64,000 bases of DNA from Pseudoalteromonas sp. CO133X. Its GTDB lineage: Bacteria; Pseudomonadota; Gammaproteobacteria; Enterobacterales; Alteromonadaceae. Every line of letters starts with the position of its first letter. Position 1 is the first letter of the stretch. The stretch lies in NCBI GenBank assembly GCA_004208945.1, contig SGPE01000029.1:62001-126000 (forward strand), given 5' to 3'. Shown in pieces: positions 1 to 8,367 of this stretch. Under the pieces are notes generated by a model, which worked only from the letters and a program-made list of their open reading frames with translations, did no database searches and was not told the origin of the DNA. Position numbers and translations under genes: made by a program.

Positions 1-63
1 ACCCACCACTATTATGATCATCATGGCCATCCAATGGCGAGCATCCAGGGGGCATGCCCTTAA
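1..63 (+). CDS. Possible 3' end of a gene entering from the left
   Basis: Frame 1 is open from the window edge to a TAA at 61-63 and would encode a His-rich tail (THHYYDHHGHPM...). A hairpin with a T run follows 28 bases later, as expected for the end of a rightward gene convergent with pldA. Only 20 codons are visible, so no family can be assigned. The open frame could be chance. Confidence 0.3.
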   Translation, partial: THHYYDHHGHPMASIQGACP

Positions 64-90
64 CTTATAGTTAACTAAGCTAAAATGTAA

Positions 91-123
91 AAGCACTAAA
101 CGTAGAATTGTTTAGTGCTTTTT
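91..123. terminator. Intrinsic terminator, probably bidirectional
   Basis: AAGCACTAAAC (91-101) pairs with GTTTAGTGCTT (110-120) around an 8-base loop. T residues follow on the plus strand, and the A-rich left flank gives a T run on the minus strand. It sits between the presumed upstream rightward gene and the leftward pldA. Confidence 0.75.
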
Positions 124-170
124 GCTTCTCACTTAAAATCAACTAAATTAATACAACCTAAAAATGAAAC

Positions 171-1208
171 TTAAAGTAAGTCAGTTAACAGAATACCCAC
201 ACCAAAGCGTTCAATATCAGCGTTGTAATCAATCAAACTCTCACCATAACCATTAAAGTACTGTGCGTAACCTCGTAACCTGCCCCAAAGAGGGAAAGAC
301 CAATCTAATTGGATTGCACCACGGTTATCTGAATTTAAGTTATTACGAGTCATAAAGCTGAATTCATGTTCGTTATAACGATAAGCGCCAGAAAACTCAA
401 AGTACCCCATGTATTTATAGATATCAGGGTTGTCATCACCACTGGCTTCTAGCTCATCTTCTTTTTCATCTTCTGGGATGCGGTACCAAGGTTTAAAGCT
501 AAACACAAAACCATCTTTTTCCCATAAAAAGTCTGCATAAATGCGATTCCATGAACGAGAATTCGGTTGGCTTCGGCCATTTGATTGATGTGATGCACCA
601 ATCGCAATTGCCATTTCATCTCCCCATAAGACATTTTCTTCATCAAGGTAGTTTATCCAGAATACCTCTGGCTCATAGTTGGTTTCACGAAATGGTGAAG
701 AGATATCTTTGTTGTAAAACTGCCAAAACGACTGCATCGTAAACGCAAAGTACACACCTTGATCTTTATCTGAGAAGCCTTCAAAGATAGGTACCTTAAT
801 TGACAGCTGATATTTTACTTCGAGGTTGTCGAGTGGCTCACCATTTGTTTCTTCTGCTAGATCTTTTAAACCGTCAAAAGGGCGAGTATTTGGATGCGAT
901 ACGTAAGACAGTGGCAGGATATAGTTACGTTTATGTGGCGTGATTACATTGCGGTTTTTTTTACTTACTTCTTCGCGTGCTTTTCGTTTATCAAGTGCTG
1001 TAAGTTTTTTACTTTCATCTAAATCAGAGCATTTTTTTCGAAGCTCTTCGAGCGTTTGTTTACCGTCACCACCAATCGCTTCATTTAAAATACATTGTTT
1101 TACTAATTCGAGCGCGTCATCTTGTTCATTGGTTTTTGTTTCTTCTGTCTGCGCCATAACAGGTACAGAAAATAAACTAGCGACAGCTAGCCACGTGCGC
1201 CATCCCAT
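171..1208 (-). CDS. pldA: Outer membrane phospholipase A (OMPLA)
   Basis: Calcium-dependent phospholipase A1/A2 embedded in the outer membrane, which hydrolyses phospholipids that reach the outer leaflet. The family signature is intact: SHQSNGRS and SRSWNR supply the catalytic His207, Ser209 and Asn221, with the same 2- and 12-residue spacing as the E. coli triad. The C-terminus (GYGESLIDYN...) is also typical of OMPLA and ends in a terminal beta strand. I chose the ATG at 1208 because it gives a signal peptide (MGWRTWLAVASLFSVPVMA) and has AAGGAA upstream; the open frame extends 37 codons further with a poor start. A charged stretch of about 100 residues between the signal peptide and the barrel is longer than in E. 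coli. Confidence 0.93.
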   Translation of the reverse strand: MGWRTWLAVASLFSVPVMAQTEETKTNEQDDALELVKQCILNEAIGGDGKQTLEELRKKCSDLDESKKLTALDKRKAREEVSKKNRNVITPHKRNYILPLSYVSHPNTRPFDGLKDLAEETNGEPLDNLEVKYQLSIKVPIFEGFSDKDQGVYFAFTMQSFWQFYNKDISSPFRETNYEPEVFWINYLDEENVLWGDEMAIAIGASHQSNGRSQPNSRSWNRIYADFLWEKDGFVFSFKPWYRIPEDEKEDELEASGDDNPDIYKYMGYFEFSGAYRYNEHEFSFMTRNNLNSDNRGAIQLDWSFPLWGRLRGYAQYFNGYGESLIDYNADIERFGVGILLTDLL

Positions 1209-1384
1209 TGCGATTTCCTTATTGAATAGAGGTGAAGTTAAGATAAGTATAACGATTTTTACATAAGTAACCGTGAACTTGTACTGAATTGTTAAATTTT
1301 TAGGTAAATAGAGCCCCAAGCGAAACTTGGGACTCTGCTGTTACGGCCTAAGCCGTGACTCTCACGCAATGAGAAGGGGTGAGC

Positions 1385-2503
1385 TTATAGCTCAAATACG
1401 TTGGTAAAAAACTTATATAATTCGGTGCCTTGATTCACGCTTGCTGAAGCAAAATGTAAAATGGCTATTGCATCTTTATCAAAACTGAGTGTTTGTAATG
1501 GTTGTTCTGATAGGTAGCGCTCCATTCTTAAAATATGGGCTATAGGTTCACCTGCTTTAATATGGCCACCCAGTGGCGCTAGGTACTCCACCATGCCGCC
1601 CATGGGAGCGTAGTAAGCAATATAATCTTTAAGCATACAGGCATAACGTGTCATCGCTTTGGGTTGATACGCTGCATCAACTAATACCTTTTTGTGGTTG
1701 AGGTAACTTAAAATGCTATTTGCATCTTCAAGAGCTGCACTTAAATCGATTTTTTCTTGGCTACCTAGCTCAACGGTGAATGCCTCGACTTGGACAGCGA
1801 ATTCACGGCCTTGTTTGCCAAGCTCTTCAGATAACGACCACCATGGACAGAAACTCGCTTCATCCATCGCGCCATCAAAATCATTCGGGATCAATAACAC
1901 ATGCTCTATGTTGAAATAGCGCGCGCTGTCTTTGGCGTATTCAGGGCAATATAAGTGCTGACTTGAGATAGGCCCAGTGTGAAGGTCTAAAACAATATCA
2001 GCCTGATGGGCAAGCTTTTGTAAGTTAAGGGCAATACGCTTACCCGTTGTTAGGCTGTAATCAGGGCCTGTTAGTTGGCTGTCGATATCAGCAACCAGTG
2101 CTTCTTTAAACGCCGCTTTAAGGATCGCATCATCACTGTCTTTGTGCTGTTCAGCAATTTGTGATGGTAAGGCTTTGTTAAAGCGGTACATGCGGTTCCA
2201 GTTGGTGCCCGTAATTGGATCGAAGCGACCTAGCGTAAACTCGCCTGACTTTTGGTTACAACCAATTGGGTTGGCATAAGGCACTAGGGTAATATCGCCA
2301 CGCAGCTTGAGTGATTTTAGCTGCTCTAGCAATTGATAAATTACTGCATTACCTTGCACCTCAGCACCGTGCATATTGGCTTGTATATATACGTTTGGGC
2401 CTGTGCCATCGCCTTTTAAGCGATACACAGGAATTGTCAGTGGTAGGCCGTTGGCAATCTCGCCAACCACAATATTCTCTTGGCTAATGAATTCTTTACT
2501 CAT
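1385..2503 (-). CDS. M14-family succinylglutamate desuccinylase/aspartoacylase-like hydrolase
   Basis: Zinc-dependent amidohydrolase of the AstE/ASPA branch of the M14 carboxypeptidase clan, 372 aa. Visible zinc ligands are His45 and Glu48 (HGAE) and His175 (LDLHTGP); Glu245 (FTVELGS) is the likely catalytic base. The C-terminal part (PMGGMVEYLAPLGGHIKAGE) resembles a small biotinyl/lipoyl-like beta domain seen in some family members. It is the last gene of a tight operon, 5 bases after the LysA-like gene, under a lysine riboswitch. Family members remove N-acyl groups (succinyl, acetyl) from amino acids. The context suggests it removes the succinyl group from N-succinyl-LL-diaminopimelate in place of DapE. 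That role is inference; the family assignment is firm. Confidence 0.85.
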   Translation of the reverse strand: MSKEFISQENIVVGEIANGLPLTIPVYRLKGDGTGPNVYIQANMHGAEVQGNAVIYQLLEQLKSLKLRGDITLVPYANPIGCNQKSGEFTLGRFDPITGTNWNRMYRFNKALPSQIAEQHKDSDDAILKAAFKEALVADIDSQLTGPDYSLTTGKRIALNLQKLAHQADIVLDLHTGPISSQHLYCPEYAKDSARYFNIEHVLLIPNDFDGAMDEASFCPWWSLSEELGKQGREFAVQVEAFTVELGSQEKIDLSAALEDANSILSYLNHKKVLVDAAYQPKAMTRYACMLKDYIAYYAPMGGMVEYLAPLGGHIKAGEPIAHILRMERYLSEQPLQTLSFDKDAIAILHFASASVNQGTELYKFFTNVFEL

Positions 2504-2508
2504 GGCGA

Positions 2509-3714
2509 TTACCTCAAATAATAGCTGGCATCTTCAGCGCTACGAATGCACTCAATATTGCCTTGTTCAAGGATGTATTCAGCCGCTAATTCGTGGCATA
2601 AAAAGTACGGCATACTTTCGGTAAAGCCATATGCCCCACATTGGCTGAATACCAACCAGTCTTGTTCATTTAAATCGCTTGCTAATTGGTGTTCACCCAA
2701 GCAATCAAGGGCGGTGCAAAGCGGGCCGTATAAAGTCATTGCCTTAGGTTCAGCCGTTGATTCGCGTAGTAACGCCGCAGGGAAATCTTGGCTTGTTACA
2801 GCAGGGCGAAGTAAATGGTTAATACCGCCTGATAAAATCACCTGCTGTTGATTGTAATTCTCTTTGCGCTCAACAACCGGTGTTGCGTAATGGCCACATT
2901 CGCCAACCGCATAGCGGCCAAGTTCCATCCAAAGCTCTTTGACACCAGCATCTGCTTTAATGCTCGCCAGTGTCTCGATAAGTGCAGACCAATCAAGTCG
3001 GTTAGCATCTTGGGTATAAGGAATGCCTAAACCACCCCCTAAATCGAGAATATGAAGGTTAATATTTAATGAGCTTGCTAGCTGTTGTAATGGCGCAATC
3101 ATCGCGCGCCATAGCTCGGCGAGTTTGTCAGTGCTCAGCATATTGCCCCATTGGAAAATATGCAGACCCTCAAAGCTAAGAGCTGGGTAATCACTTGCAG
3201 TGAGTGCTTGCCACTCATCACAGCCTAAACCAAAAGGAGTAAGGCTATCGCCGCCAAGTGGATTCTTTTCGCTGTCTGGCCAACGAAGTTGTACACGCAA
3301 TAGAATTTGCAGCTGACAATTTGCTTTTGTTGCTTGCTCATTTAACCAGCGAACTTGGTTAATGCTCTCGGCCACAAAAGTACGTACGCCGCGAGCAATA
3401 AAATGTGAAATTTGTTTAGGGCTTTTTGCAGGCCCTGTGTTGAGCACGCGCTCGCTATCGATGCCTTGAGCAAGTACTTGCTCAAGTTCACCTTTACTTG
3501 CAACATCAAAGTTAAACCCTGCGCTGTCTAAACATTGAATAATGCGTGACAGTGGGTTGGCCTTAACGGCATACCAAAGTTTCACATCGGTTTGCGCAGT
3601 TAGTTGCTTTAAATGTGTAGTTAATTTATCTAAATCATAGATAAAAAATGGCGTATCAAGATGCGTTGAAACGTGTTCAACCGCTTGCTTGATGGGCGTG
3701 CTCAAAAAGCTCAT
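2509..3714 (-). CDS. lysA: PLP-dependent decarboxylase of the diaminopimelate decarboxylase (LysA) family, diverged
   Basis: Fold-type III PLP decarboxylase, 401 aa. Lys51 in WYAVKANP is the Schiff-base lysine. GLHIF, LDLGGGLGIPY (phosphate-binding glycine loop), the catalytic Cys333 in YGPLCTALD and Tyr362 in GAYGF are all present. Two family signatures differ from canonical LysA: EPGR is ELGR (264-267), and the GPICESGD-type Cys loop reads GPLCTALD. The enzyme may therefore be a divergent meso-DAP decarboxylase or act on a related diamino acid. Its position between dapD and the M14 hydrolase under a lysine riboswitch favours the last step of lysine synthesis. Its start overlaps the dapD stop by one base. 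Confidence 0.8.
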   Translation of the reverse strand: MSFLSTPIKQAVEHVSTHLDTPFFIYDLDKLTTHLKQLTAQTDVKLWYAVKANPLSRIIQCLDSAGFNFDVASKGELEQVLAQGIDSERVLNTGPAKSPKQISHFIARGVRTFVAESINQVRWLNEQATKANCQLQILLRVQLRWPDSEKNPLGGDSLTPFGLGCDEWQALTASDYPALSFEGLHIFQWGNMLSTDKLAELWRAMIAPLQQLASSLNINLHILDLGGGLGIPYTQDANRLDWSALIETLASIKADAGVKELWMELGRYAVGECGHYATPVVERKENYNQQQVILSGGINHLLRPAVTSQDFPAALLRESTAEPKAMTLYGPLCTALDCLGEHQLASDLNEQDWLVFSQCGAYGFTESMPYFLCHELAAEYILEQGNIECIRSAEDASYYLR

Positions 3715-4454
3715 TAACGTAAAACCTCTTCTAACAGTAATGATGCATCGCTTTGTTCGTCACGGTATTTTACGATCAGTGCACAAGACATGCTTAGGCC
3801 TTGCTCGCGAGCCCATGCATTTGAAGCTGGGCGAGAACCTGGGATTACAATCGCGTTTTCTGGGATTGCTTCACCTTTATCTAGTTGGCGCTCATTCACA
3901 CAATCGTAAACAGGAATGGTTGCAGATAAGCGCACACCCGGCGCAAGCACAGCCCCTTTTTTCACAACCACACCTTCAACAATAACGCAGCCTGCGCCGA
4001 TGAATGCATCATCTTCAATCACCACAGGACTGGCACCAATTGGCTCAAGTACACCACCTAATTGTACTGCTGCACTTAGGTGAACATTTTTACCCACTTG
4101 TGCACATGACCCTACTAATGCGTGGCTGTCGACCATCGTACCTTCGTCGATGAATGCACCAATATTTACATACGCTGGTGGCATAATAATCGTGCCTTTG
4201 GCAACGTGTGCGCCCCGACGAACACTGCTACCGCCTGGTACCATACGCACGCCTGCATCTGCTGCAAAGCCTTGTGGTGCCAAGTTGTGCTTATCAACAA
4301 AACCACCTGGGAACTCAGTATTTGTGCCATTTTTGAAAGCTTCTAAAATGCCTTGTTTAACTTCTACATTGGCGTGCCAGTTGCCGTTCTCGTCTTGTGT
4401 TGCTGCGCGAACTGCGCCTGATTCTAAGTTGTTTAATAATTCTAACCAGCTCAT
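3714..4454 (-). CDS. dapD: 2,3,4,5-tetrahydropyridine-2,6-dicarboxylate N-succinyltransferase
   Basis: Succinylates tetrahydrodipicolinate in the succinylase branch of DAP/lysine synthesis; a left-handed beta-helix trimer in the family. Diagnostic stretches are MPPAYVNIGAFIDEGTMVD, VGSCAQVGKNVHLS and GGVLEPIGASPVVIEDD, with a C-terminal extension ending in EEVLR. From the ATG at 4454 (MSWLEL) the protein is 246 aa, about 28 shorter than E. coli DapD, mostly at the N-terminus. The open frame reaches 4478 inside dapA, but the inner ATG fits the family start better. A short DapD like this may be a second paralogue; the canonical copy could lie elsewhere in the genome. Confidence 0.9.
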   Translation of the reverse strand: MSWLELLNNLESGAVRAATQDENGNWHANVEVKQGILEAFKNGTNTEFPGGFVDKHNLAPQGFAADAGVRMVPGGSSVRRGAHVAKGTIIMPPAYVNIGAFIDEGTMVDSHALVGSCAQVGKNVHLSAAVQLGGVLEPIGASPVVIEDDAFIGAGCVIVEGVVVKKGAVLAPGVRLSATIPVYDCVNERQLDKGEAIPENAIVIPGSRPASNAWAREQGLSMSCALIVKYRDEQSDASLLLEEVLR

Positions 4455-4468
4455 GATAAAACCTGTTT

Positions 4469-5353
4469 TTAGTTCCAAGATAAAATTGTGTTGTTTGCGT
4501 GGGTGATGCTGTCTGTTTGCTCAAGCTCTAAATGCGTAAGCGGCGGACGTAAATGCGGGGTATTTATTTTACCTTGCAGGTGCATCAGTACTTTTACGGG
4601 GATTGGATTTGCTACAGCGAATAAACTTTGGATTGCTTGCGACCAATCGGTGAATAGATTTGGGTATTGACCACTTAAACTGCGTTTAACAAACTCATGG
4701 GTTTGACTCGGCCAAGCATTCGCGGCAACCGACACTAAACCTTTTGCACCAGCTTGAGCAAAATATGGCATAAGTGCATCATCGCCACTGAAAATAGCCA
4801 GAGTTGGTGATGCCGTTCTAAAACCTTCAAATTTACTAATGTCGCCACTGGCTTCTTTTAAAGCCCAAAGGTTTTTGTGCTCAGCAAGGTTTTTGATCAC
4901 CTGCGGTGCAATCTCAACTGCACTTCTTCCTGGTACGTTATACAACATACAAGGGTGATGACTTGCGTTAAGTAGGCTTTCAAACCAATGTGTTTGGCCA
5001 ACAACCCCTGGCTTTGCATACAGAGGTGAGCCCAATAGATAGCCATGAATAGGTAGTTGATTGCAGTATTCAACCCAAGCAATTTGTTGCTTAAGGTTCA
5101 TACCGCCCACAGCAACCATGAGTGGTACTCTCGGTGCTAATTGGCAAACATGCTCAACAATGGCTTGTTGCTCTTTAAGTGAAAGCGCCAGTCCTTCACC
5201 GGTACTGCCAAGCAATAAAATGCCGTTATTTGCATCTTGCTGCTCAGCGACCAGTTGTTCAAGGGCCGTGTAATCGACCTCGCCAGATTCAGAAAATGGC
5301 GTGACAAGCGCTGTCCATAATGGATAGTCGTTTAAATCAAAATTGTTGATCAT
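4469..5353 (-). CDS. dapA: 4-hydroxy-tetrahydrodipicolinate synthase (DapA)
   Basis: Condenses pyruvate with aspartate semialdehyde, the committed step to DAP and lysine. It has the class I aldolase barrel motifs: GSTGEG (49-54), Tyr138 in YNVPGR and the Schiff-base Lys166 in ALKEASG. At 294 aa it has normal family length. It is the first gene of the four-gene operon and begins about 140 bases after the lysine riboswitch aptamer. DapA-family lyases also include N-acetylneuraminate and other lyases, but the Tyr/Arg triad and the riboswitch support DHDPS. Confidence 0.92.
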   Translation of the reverse strand: MINNFDLNDYPLWTALVTPFSESGEVDYTALEQLVAEQQDANNGILLLGSTGEGLALSLKEQQAIVEHVCQLAPRVPLMVAVGGMNLKQQIAWVEYCNQLPIHGYLLGSPLYAKPGVVGQTHWFESLLNASHHPCMLYNVPGRSAVEIAPQVIKNLAEHKNLWALKEASGDISKFEGFRTASPTLAIFSGDDALMPYFAQAGAKGLVSVAANAWPSQTHEFVKRSLSGQYPNLFTDWSQAIQSLFAVANPIPVKVLMHLQGKINTPHLRPPLTHLELEQTDSITHANNTILSWN

Positions 5354-5456
5354 CTCTCACGAACTTATAAGGTATTCGAAGAGTTTATGCGGGAACATTT
5401 GAATGGAGCCGCATGTCGTCGTTCGAACAAGGTATAATTCGAAGAGCGAATGGGCT

Positions 5457-5487
5457 TAAAATAATAAAGACGCGACGGCCTTATTAT
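5457..5487 (-). terminator. Probable expression-platform terminator of the lysine riboswitch
   Basis: On the minus strand, ATAATAAGGCCG and CGTCTTTATTAT form an imperfect hairpin ending in a TTTT run, a few bases after the aptamer. It is placed where a ligand-controlled terminator would be. The alternative antiterminator pairing was not worked out. The 513 bases between dapA and the glycosylase gene hold this platform, the aptamer and the divergent promoters. Confidence 0.55.
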
Positions 5488-5492
5488 ACTAA

Positions 5493-5686
5493 GACCAGAA
5501 GCTCTCCACCAAACTAATCAATAGCAATTTGCTATTGTTGGTGACAGTCGCTGGGATTCAGCCCAGTCGCCCGAAATAAGCACCTCACAAACGGTGTTAC
5601 TTCTCGGCGTTAATTCCCCTCACGTATGATCAACAGAGTCTGTGCTCTTCCCATACGCTACCTGAATAACGCACCTCTTCCAGCCC
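5493..5686 (-). promoter_or_regulatory. Lysine riboswitch (L box) aptamer
   Basis: Read on the minus strand, the element starts GCTGGAAGAGGTGCG, continues with CGCCGAGAAGTAACACC and GGGCTGAATCCCAG, then CTGTCACC, and closes with GGTGGAGAGCTTCTGG. These are the conserved junction blocks of the lysine riboswitch and match the E. coli lysC leader in order and spacing. The ends pair as P1 (CUGGAAG with CUUCUGG, with wobble pairs). The aptamer is about 194 nt and lies directly upstream of dapA, so lysine should repress the whole dapA-dapD-lysA-like-M14 operon. Confidence 0.95.
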
Positions 5687-5867
5687 TTTATGCTCGCTTT
5701 AAAGGTTAAAGCCAACATAGTTAAATAGGGTATATTCGGCGATTAAAGCATTTTAGCCATCTAGGTGTCAAGGCGAAGGATTTGTTTTTTAGTGACCGAT
5801 TTTGCAACATGGTTACGTATAAGCGTGTTTTTACGTACACTTAGCGTTAACCAAATAAATTGGAAAA

Positions 5868-6566
5868 ATGATGGAAAAATTTAACGATATTTATCGACGA
5901 GCCGTATCTCGAAAGGGCAGCGAGGAAATGCTGCATGCACTGTTATCAAACCCGCTCGATGATACTGATATTGCCAAAATGCATGACGATTTATGGTTAG
6001 AAGAGTTCACGCGTAAAGTTTTTCAAAGTGGCTTCTATTGGTCTGTTATCAATAACAAGTGGGCAGGTTTTCGCGACGTGTTTTGGGATTTCAGTGTAGA
6101 GAAACTGCTGATGATGCCGCCAGATATGCTTGAGCAAAAAGCCAGTGACGAGCGAATTGTTCGTAATTTTAAAAAAGTACAAACGATCCCAGAAAACGCA
6201 TACATGATCCACGAAGTTGCCGAAAAACATGGCAGCTTTAGCCAGTTTATTGCGGATTGGCCAACTGACAATATTATTGGCTTGTGGGCCTATCTTAAAA
6301 AACATGGTGCGCGTTTAGGGGGAAATACAGGCCCTTACGCTTTGCGAGCGCTTGGTAAAGATACCTTTTTACTTTCTCGCGATGTAGAAACCTACTTGCG
6401 TGCCCACGAGTTGATAGAGGGCGGCTTACAAACTAAAAAATCGTTACAAGCAGCACAAGATTTTTTCAATGAATTACAACAGCAAAGTGGCTATAGCCTG
6501 CAAGCACTTAGTCAGCTTGTGGCCTATGGGGTAGGTGATAACCGCGTAGGTGTAGCCACACGTTAA
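5868..6566 (+). CDS. DNA-3-methyladenine glycosylase I-like protein
   Basis: Helix-hairpin-helix superfamily DNA glycosylase resembling Tag, 232 aa. Family-like blocks are FQSGFYWSVINNKWAGFRDVFWDF (Tag has QAGLSW...FR..F), a central AHELI-type helix and SRDVETYLRA near the position of the catalytic region. The N-terminal Tag zinc ligands are not evident, so it belongs to the shorter Tag-like branch, and base specificity cannot be read off. It starts at one of two adjacent ATG codons (5868 or 5871). It ends 8 bases before selO, probably co-transcribed. Confidence 0.75.
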   Translation: MMEKFNDIYRRAVSRKGSEEMLHALLSNPLDDTDIAKMHDDLWLEEFTRKVFQSGFYWSVINNKWAGFRDVFWDFSVEKLLMMPPDMLEQKASDERIVRNFKKVQTIPENAYMIHEVAEKHGSFSQFIADWPTDNIIGLWAYLKKHGARLGGNTGPYALRALGKDTFLLSRDVETYLRAHELIEGGLQTKKSLQAAQDFFNELQQQSGYSLQALSQLVAYGVGDNRVGVATR

Positions 6567-6574
6567 GGACAGTT

Positions 6575-7987
6575 ATGAAACTGCAAACTCGATACACAGA
6601 TATTAGTGAACTGCTCGCTATTGAAGATATGCCGAGCGCCGTAGCTGAGCCGCAATTACTGCTGTTTAATGACAAGCTCGCTGATAATTTTGCGATTAAT
6701 CACGACAGCGAATTCTTAGCTAAATTGCTATCTGGTTCAGCGATAGATAACGCCGTGGCACCGGTTGCACTTGGTTACTCAGGTCATCAGTTTGGTCATT
6801 TTTCACCGCGTCTTGGTGATGGCAGGGCGCATTTGCTTGGCGCTATTACAGATAAAGATGGCACATTGTGGGATGTGCAATTAAAAGGCGCAGGAGCAAC
6901 AGTGTTCTCGCGCGGTGGTGATGGTCGCTGTGCCATTGGCCCTGCAGTGCGTGAGTATATTATGAGTGAGGCGCTTGATGCGCTAGGTATCGCGACTACG
7001 CGCTGTTTAGCTGTGGTGACTACTGGTGAAACGGTATATCGAAATCCTCCTCGACCTGGTGCGGTCGTCACGCGTTTAGCTAAAAGCCATATCCGTGTTG
7101 GTTCATTTCAATACTTAGCAACACAGGGTGATATAGAAGGGTTAGAAAAGCTTGTCGATTACGCTATCTGTTATCATTTTCCTGAAATTAATAGCACTGG
7201 AGAACAGCGCTATATCGACTTTTTAACAGCTGTACAAGACAAGCAAATTGAGTTGATAGTAAGTTGGATGCGTGTCGGTTTTATACACGGTGTTATGAAT
7301 ACTGATAACACCTTGATAAGTGGTGAAACCATTGATTATGGTCCTTGCGCTATGATGAACAACTTTGATTTTGATACTGTGTTTAGCTCAATTGATCACC
7401 AAGGGCGCTATGCATTTGGCAATCAGCCGACGATTGCTAATTGGAATTGTGCACGCCTAGCTGAAAGTCTATTACTTTTATTTAAAGACGAAAAACAAGC
7501 GCTTACAGACCTTTCAACGGTTATAAATAGCTTTTCAACTCGGTTCAATGACGCCTTTAATTTTATGTGGCAAAAAAAGCTGGGCTTAGAAAGCCTGGAA
7601 GAAGATGACCATATACTTGTTTCTGAATTGTTGACGTTAATGAAGCAACATAAATTGGATTATACCAACACATTTAATCTTTTGACTGAGTCATTACAGT
7701 CTCCGGTAACCATACCTGCCAATATAAAAGAATGGTATAAAAAATGGTTTTTAAGAACATCTACTCAAAGTTATAAAACGATGCGTGCTGTTAATCCTGC
7801 AGTCATTCCACGCAACCATAATATCGAAATGATTATAGGTGAATATGAGAACTCTGGAAAAAGCGCTTCACTGGAAGCATTTTTGAAAGTGATATCAAAT
7901 CCTTATATTTATAAAGCTGAAAATACACATTGGTATGAGCCTCCTAAGGAAGGTGATGCGAATTATCAAACTTTTTGTGGAACTTAA
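6575..7987 (+). CDS. selO: SelO/YdiU-family protein adenylyltransferase
   Basis: Pseudokinase-fold enzyme that transfers AMP from ATP to Ser/Thr/Tyr of target proteins in the oxidative stress response (known for the E. coli and human members). The full signature is present: GYSGHQFGHFSPRLGDGRA, QLKGAGATVFSRGGDGR, FIHGVMNTDNTLISGETIDYGP with the metal-binding Asn/Asp, and VFSSIDHQGRYAFGNQP. At 470 aa it is full length. Base composition becomes visibly more AT-rich in the last third, but the frame is intact. Probably one operon with the glycosylase gene. Confidence 0.93.
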   Translation: MKLQTRYTDISELLAIEDMPSAVAEPQLLLFNDKLADNFAINHDSEFLAKLLSGSAIDNAVAPVALGYSGHQFGHFSPRLGDGRAHLLGAITDKDGTLWDVQLKGAGATVFSRGGDGRCAIGPAVREYIMSEALDALGIATTRCLAVVTTGETVYRNPPRPGAVVTRLAKSHIRVGSFQYLATQGDIEGLEKLVDYAICYHFPEINSTGEQRYIDFLTAVQDKQIELIVSWMRVGFIHGVMNTDNTLISGETIDYGPCAMMNNFDFDTVFSSIDHQGRYAFGNQPTIANWNCARLAESLLLLFKDEKQALTDLSTVINSFSTRFNDAFNFMWQKKLGLESLEEDDHILVSELLTLMKQHKLDYTNTFNLLTESLQSPVTIPANIKEWYKKWFLRTSTQSYKTMRAVNPAVIPRNHNIEMIIGEYENSGKSASLEAFLKVISNPYIYKAENTHWYEPPKEGDANYQTFCGT

Positions 7988-8367
7988 AAAATTCCAGAAA
8001 AGGCTGATTGTTAGCTACTGTGCCTAAGTGTAATATTTAACACCTATGCTAAGAAATATGACTGAACACTTTTTATATATAAGTTAACGCACCTAGTTAT
8101 TAAGTCTATTTTTTAGTTAATTTATAGTCGTTGTTAATTAACAATAATAACGAGTTGTTAATTTGAATGACGATTTAACTATAGTATTAGGTAAGTTTTA
8201 TATTATCACCTATAGTTTCTAATGACCTGAATCAAACTATGATTTGAGTTAGTAGTATAACCTGTTACCTATTAAGTATAGGTTAACAAATCGAAGAGTA
8301 TTCTGCTTATAAAATGGGCTGGGATGACTTAGCTGAAAATTTTAATTGTGAAAATGGGAAGGAAACA
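7988..8367. other. AT-rich intergenic region before the OmpA-like gene
   Basis: 380 bases with no convincing gene. It contains a 14-bp perfect palindrome TTGTTAATTAACAA (8131-8144) and a second TGTTA 24 bases downstream (8156-8160), which resembles the direct-repeat arrangement of ArcA sites; in sequence this AT-rich the match is weak. A promoter for the porin must lie here, but I cannot place it with confidence. Confidence 0.35.

Noticed and set aside
8100-8170. ArcA-type direct repeats before the OmpA-like gene.
   Set aside because: The TGTTA words occur in very AT-rich sequence and the spacing is only roughly right; kept as a note, not a site.
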